Source: Cryomorphaceae bacterium
GTDB taxonomy: Bacteria > Bacteroidota > Bacteroidia > Flavobacteriales > Schleiferiaceae
Direction: 5' to 3'
Assembly: GCA_003507115.1 (NCBI GenBank)
Contig: DNWN01000039.1
Coordinates: forward strand, 1-6,676
DNA: 6,676 nt
The notes beneath the pieces are model-generated. The model worked only from the letters and a program-made list of their open reading frames with translations. It had not been told where the DNA came from and ran no database searches. The translations under genes were made by a program, and so were the position numbers. Positions 6,601 to 6,676 of the stretch are shown here, piece by piece (positions within the stretch are counted from its first letter, which is position 1; every line of letters begins with the position of its first letter).

Positions 6601-6676
6601 AAATGTTCTCCTCGACAAGGTGGATGCCCTTCCCGAAGAAGATGCGGGAAACCTTCGCAAAGCTTTCGGTATAATC
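6590..6676 (-). CDS. C-terminal fragment of an unidentified protein, cut by the window edge
   Basis: Read on the minus strand from the window end, an open frame of 28 codons ends at a TGA (6592-6590). The visible peptide ends GKGIHLVEENIWAS, and its mixed hydrophobic and charged composition looks protein-like. The plus-strand frames over the same bases lack a start codon in a sensible frame or give a low-complexity, Arg/Pro/Ser-rich product, so a gene convergent with the desaturase gene is the best reading. The 27-bp gap between the two stops is typical of compact bacterial genomes. I do not recognise the family, and so short a stretch cannot support a function. Confidence 0.45.
   Translation of the reverse strand, partial: DYTESFAKVSRIFFGKGIHLVEENIWAS

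Noticed and set aside
6603..6674. Short plus-strand frame starting with ATG after the desaturase gene
   Set aside because: Only 23 codons before a stop, no conserved sequence, and the minus-strand frame over the same bases reads more like a protein end.

Overview
The window is protein-coding DNA from a bacterium, GC-rich by eye, and most likely a member of the Bacteroidota. Four things point there. No start codon has a convincing Shine-Dalgarno sequence. The two divergent genes are each preceded by TACCTTTA, close to the Bacteroidota -7 element TAnnTTTG. The MurQ is of the short type, about 270 residues. The carotenoid desaturase resembles the CrtD enzymes of flavobacteria and their relatives. 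This assignment is inferred from sequence features, not from a search.

Layout. On the minus strand at the left is a complete nucleotide-sugar dehydrogenase of the TviB/WbpO type, which makes a uronic acid sugar nucleotide for surface polysaccharide. An 8-bp tandem repeat lies just beyond its stop codon at the window edge. A very short divergent region around 1317-1351 carries a perfect 10-bp inverted repeat that looks like two mirror-image core promoters placed directly against the two start codons. To the right, four plus-strand genes run head to tail with overlapping ends: an ABC exporter half-transporter, an RsmB/NOP-family RNA cytosine-5 methyltransferase, the peptidoglycan-recycling etherase MurQ, and a CrtD/CrtI-type carotenoid desaturase. 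The overlaps are 4, 4 and 25 bp. At the right edge, 27 bp past the last stop, the C-terminus of a minus-strand gene appears to converge on this operon. There is no gap over 300 bases without a gene.

The four plus-strand genes look like one transcript, probably translationally coupled, but they do not form one pathway. Transport, rRNA modification, cell-wall recycling and carotenoid synthesis are joined as a mixed housekeeping operon. The only loose theme across the window is the cell envelope: polysaccharide precursor, exporter, murein recycling and membrane carotenoid.

I see no CRISPR array, mobile element, phage gene, tRNA or rRNA, and no clear novel system. The points most worth a second look are the palindromic divergent promoter with apparently leaderless starts, and the ABC exporter whose catalytic glutamate and switch histidine are replaced by Asp and Gln, suggesting it needs an unseen partner.
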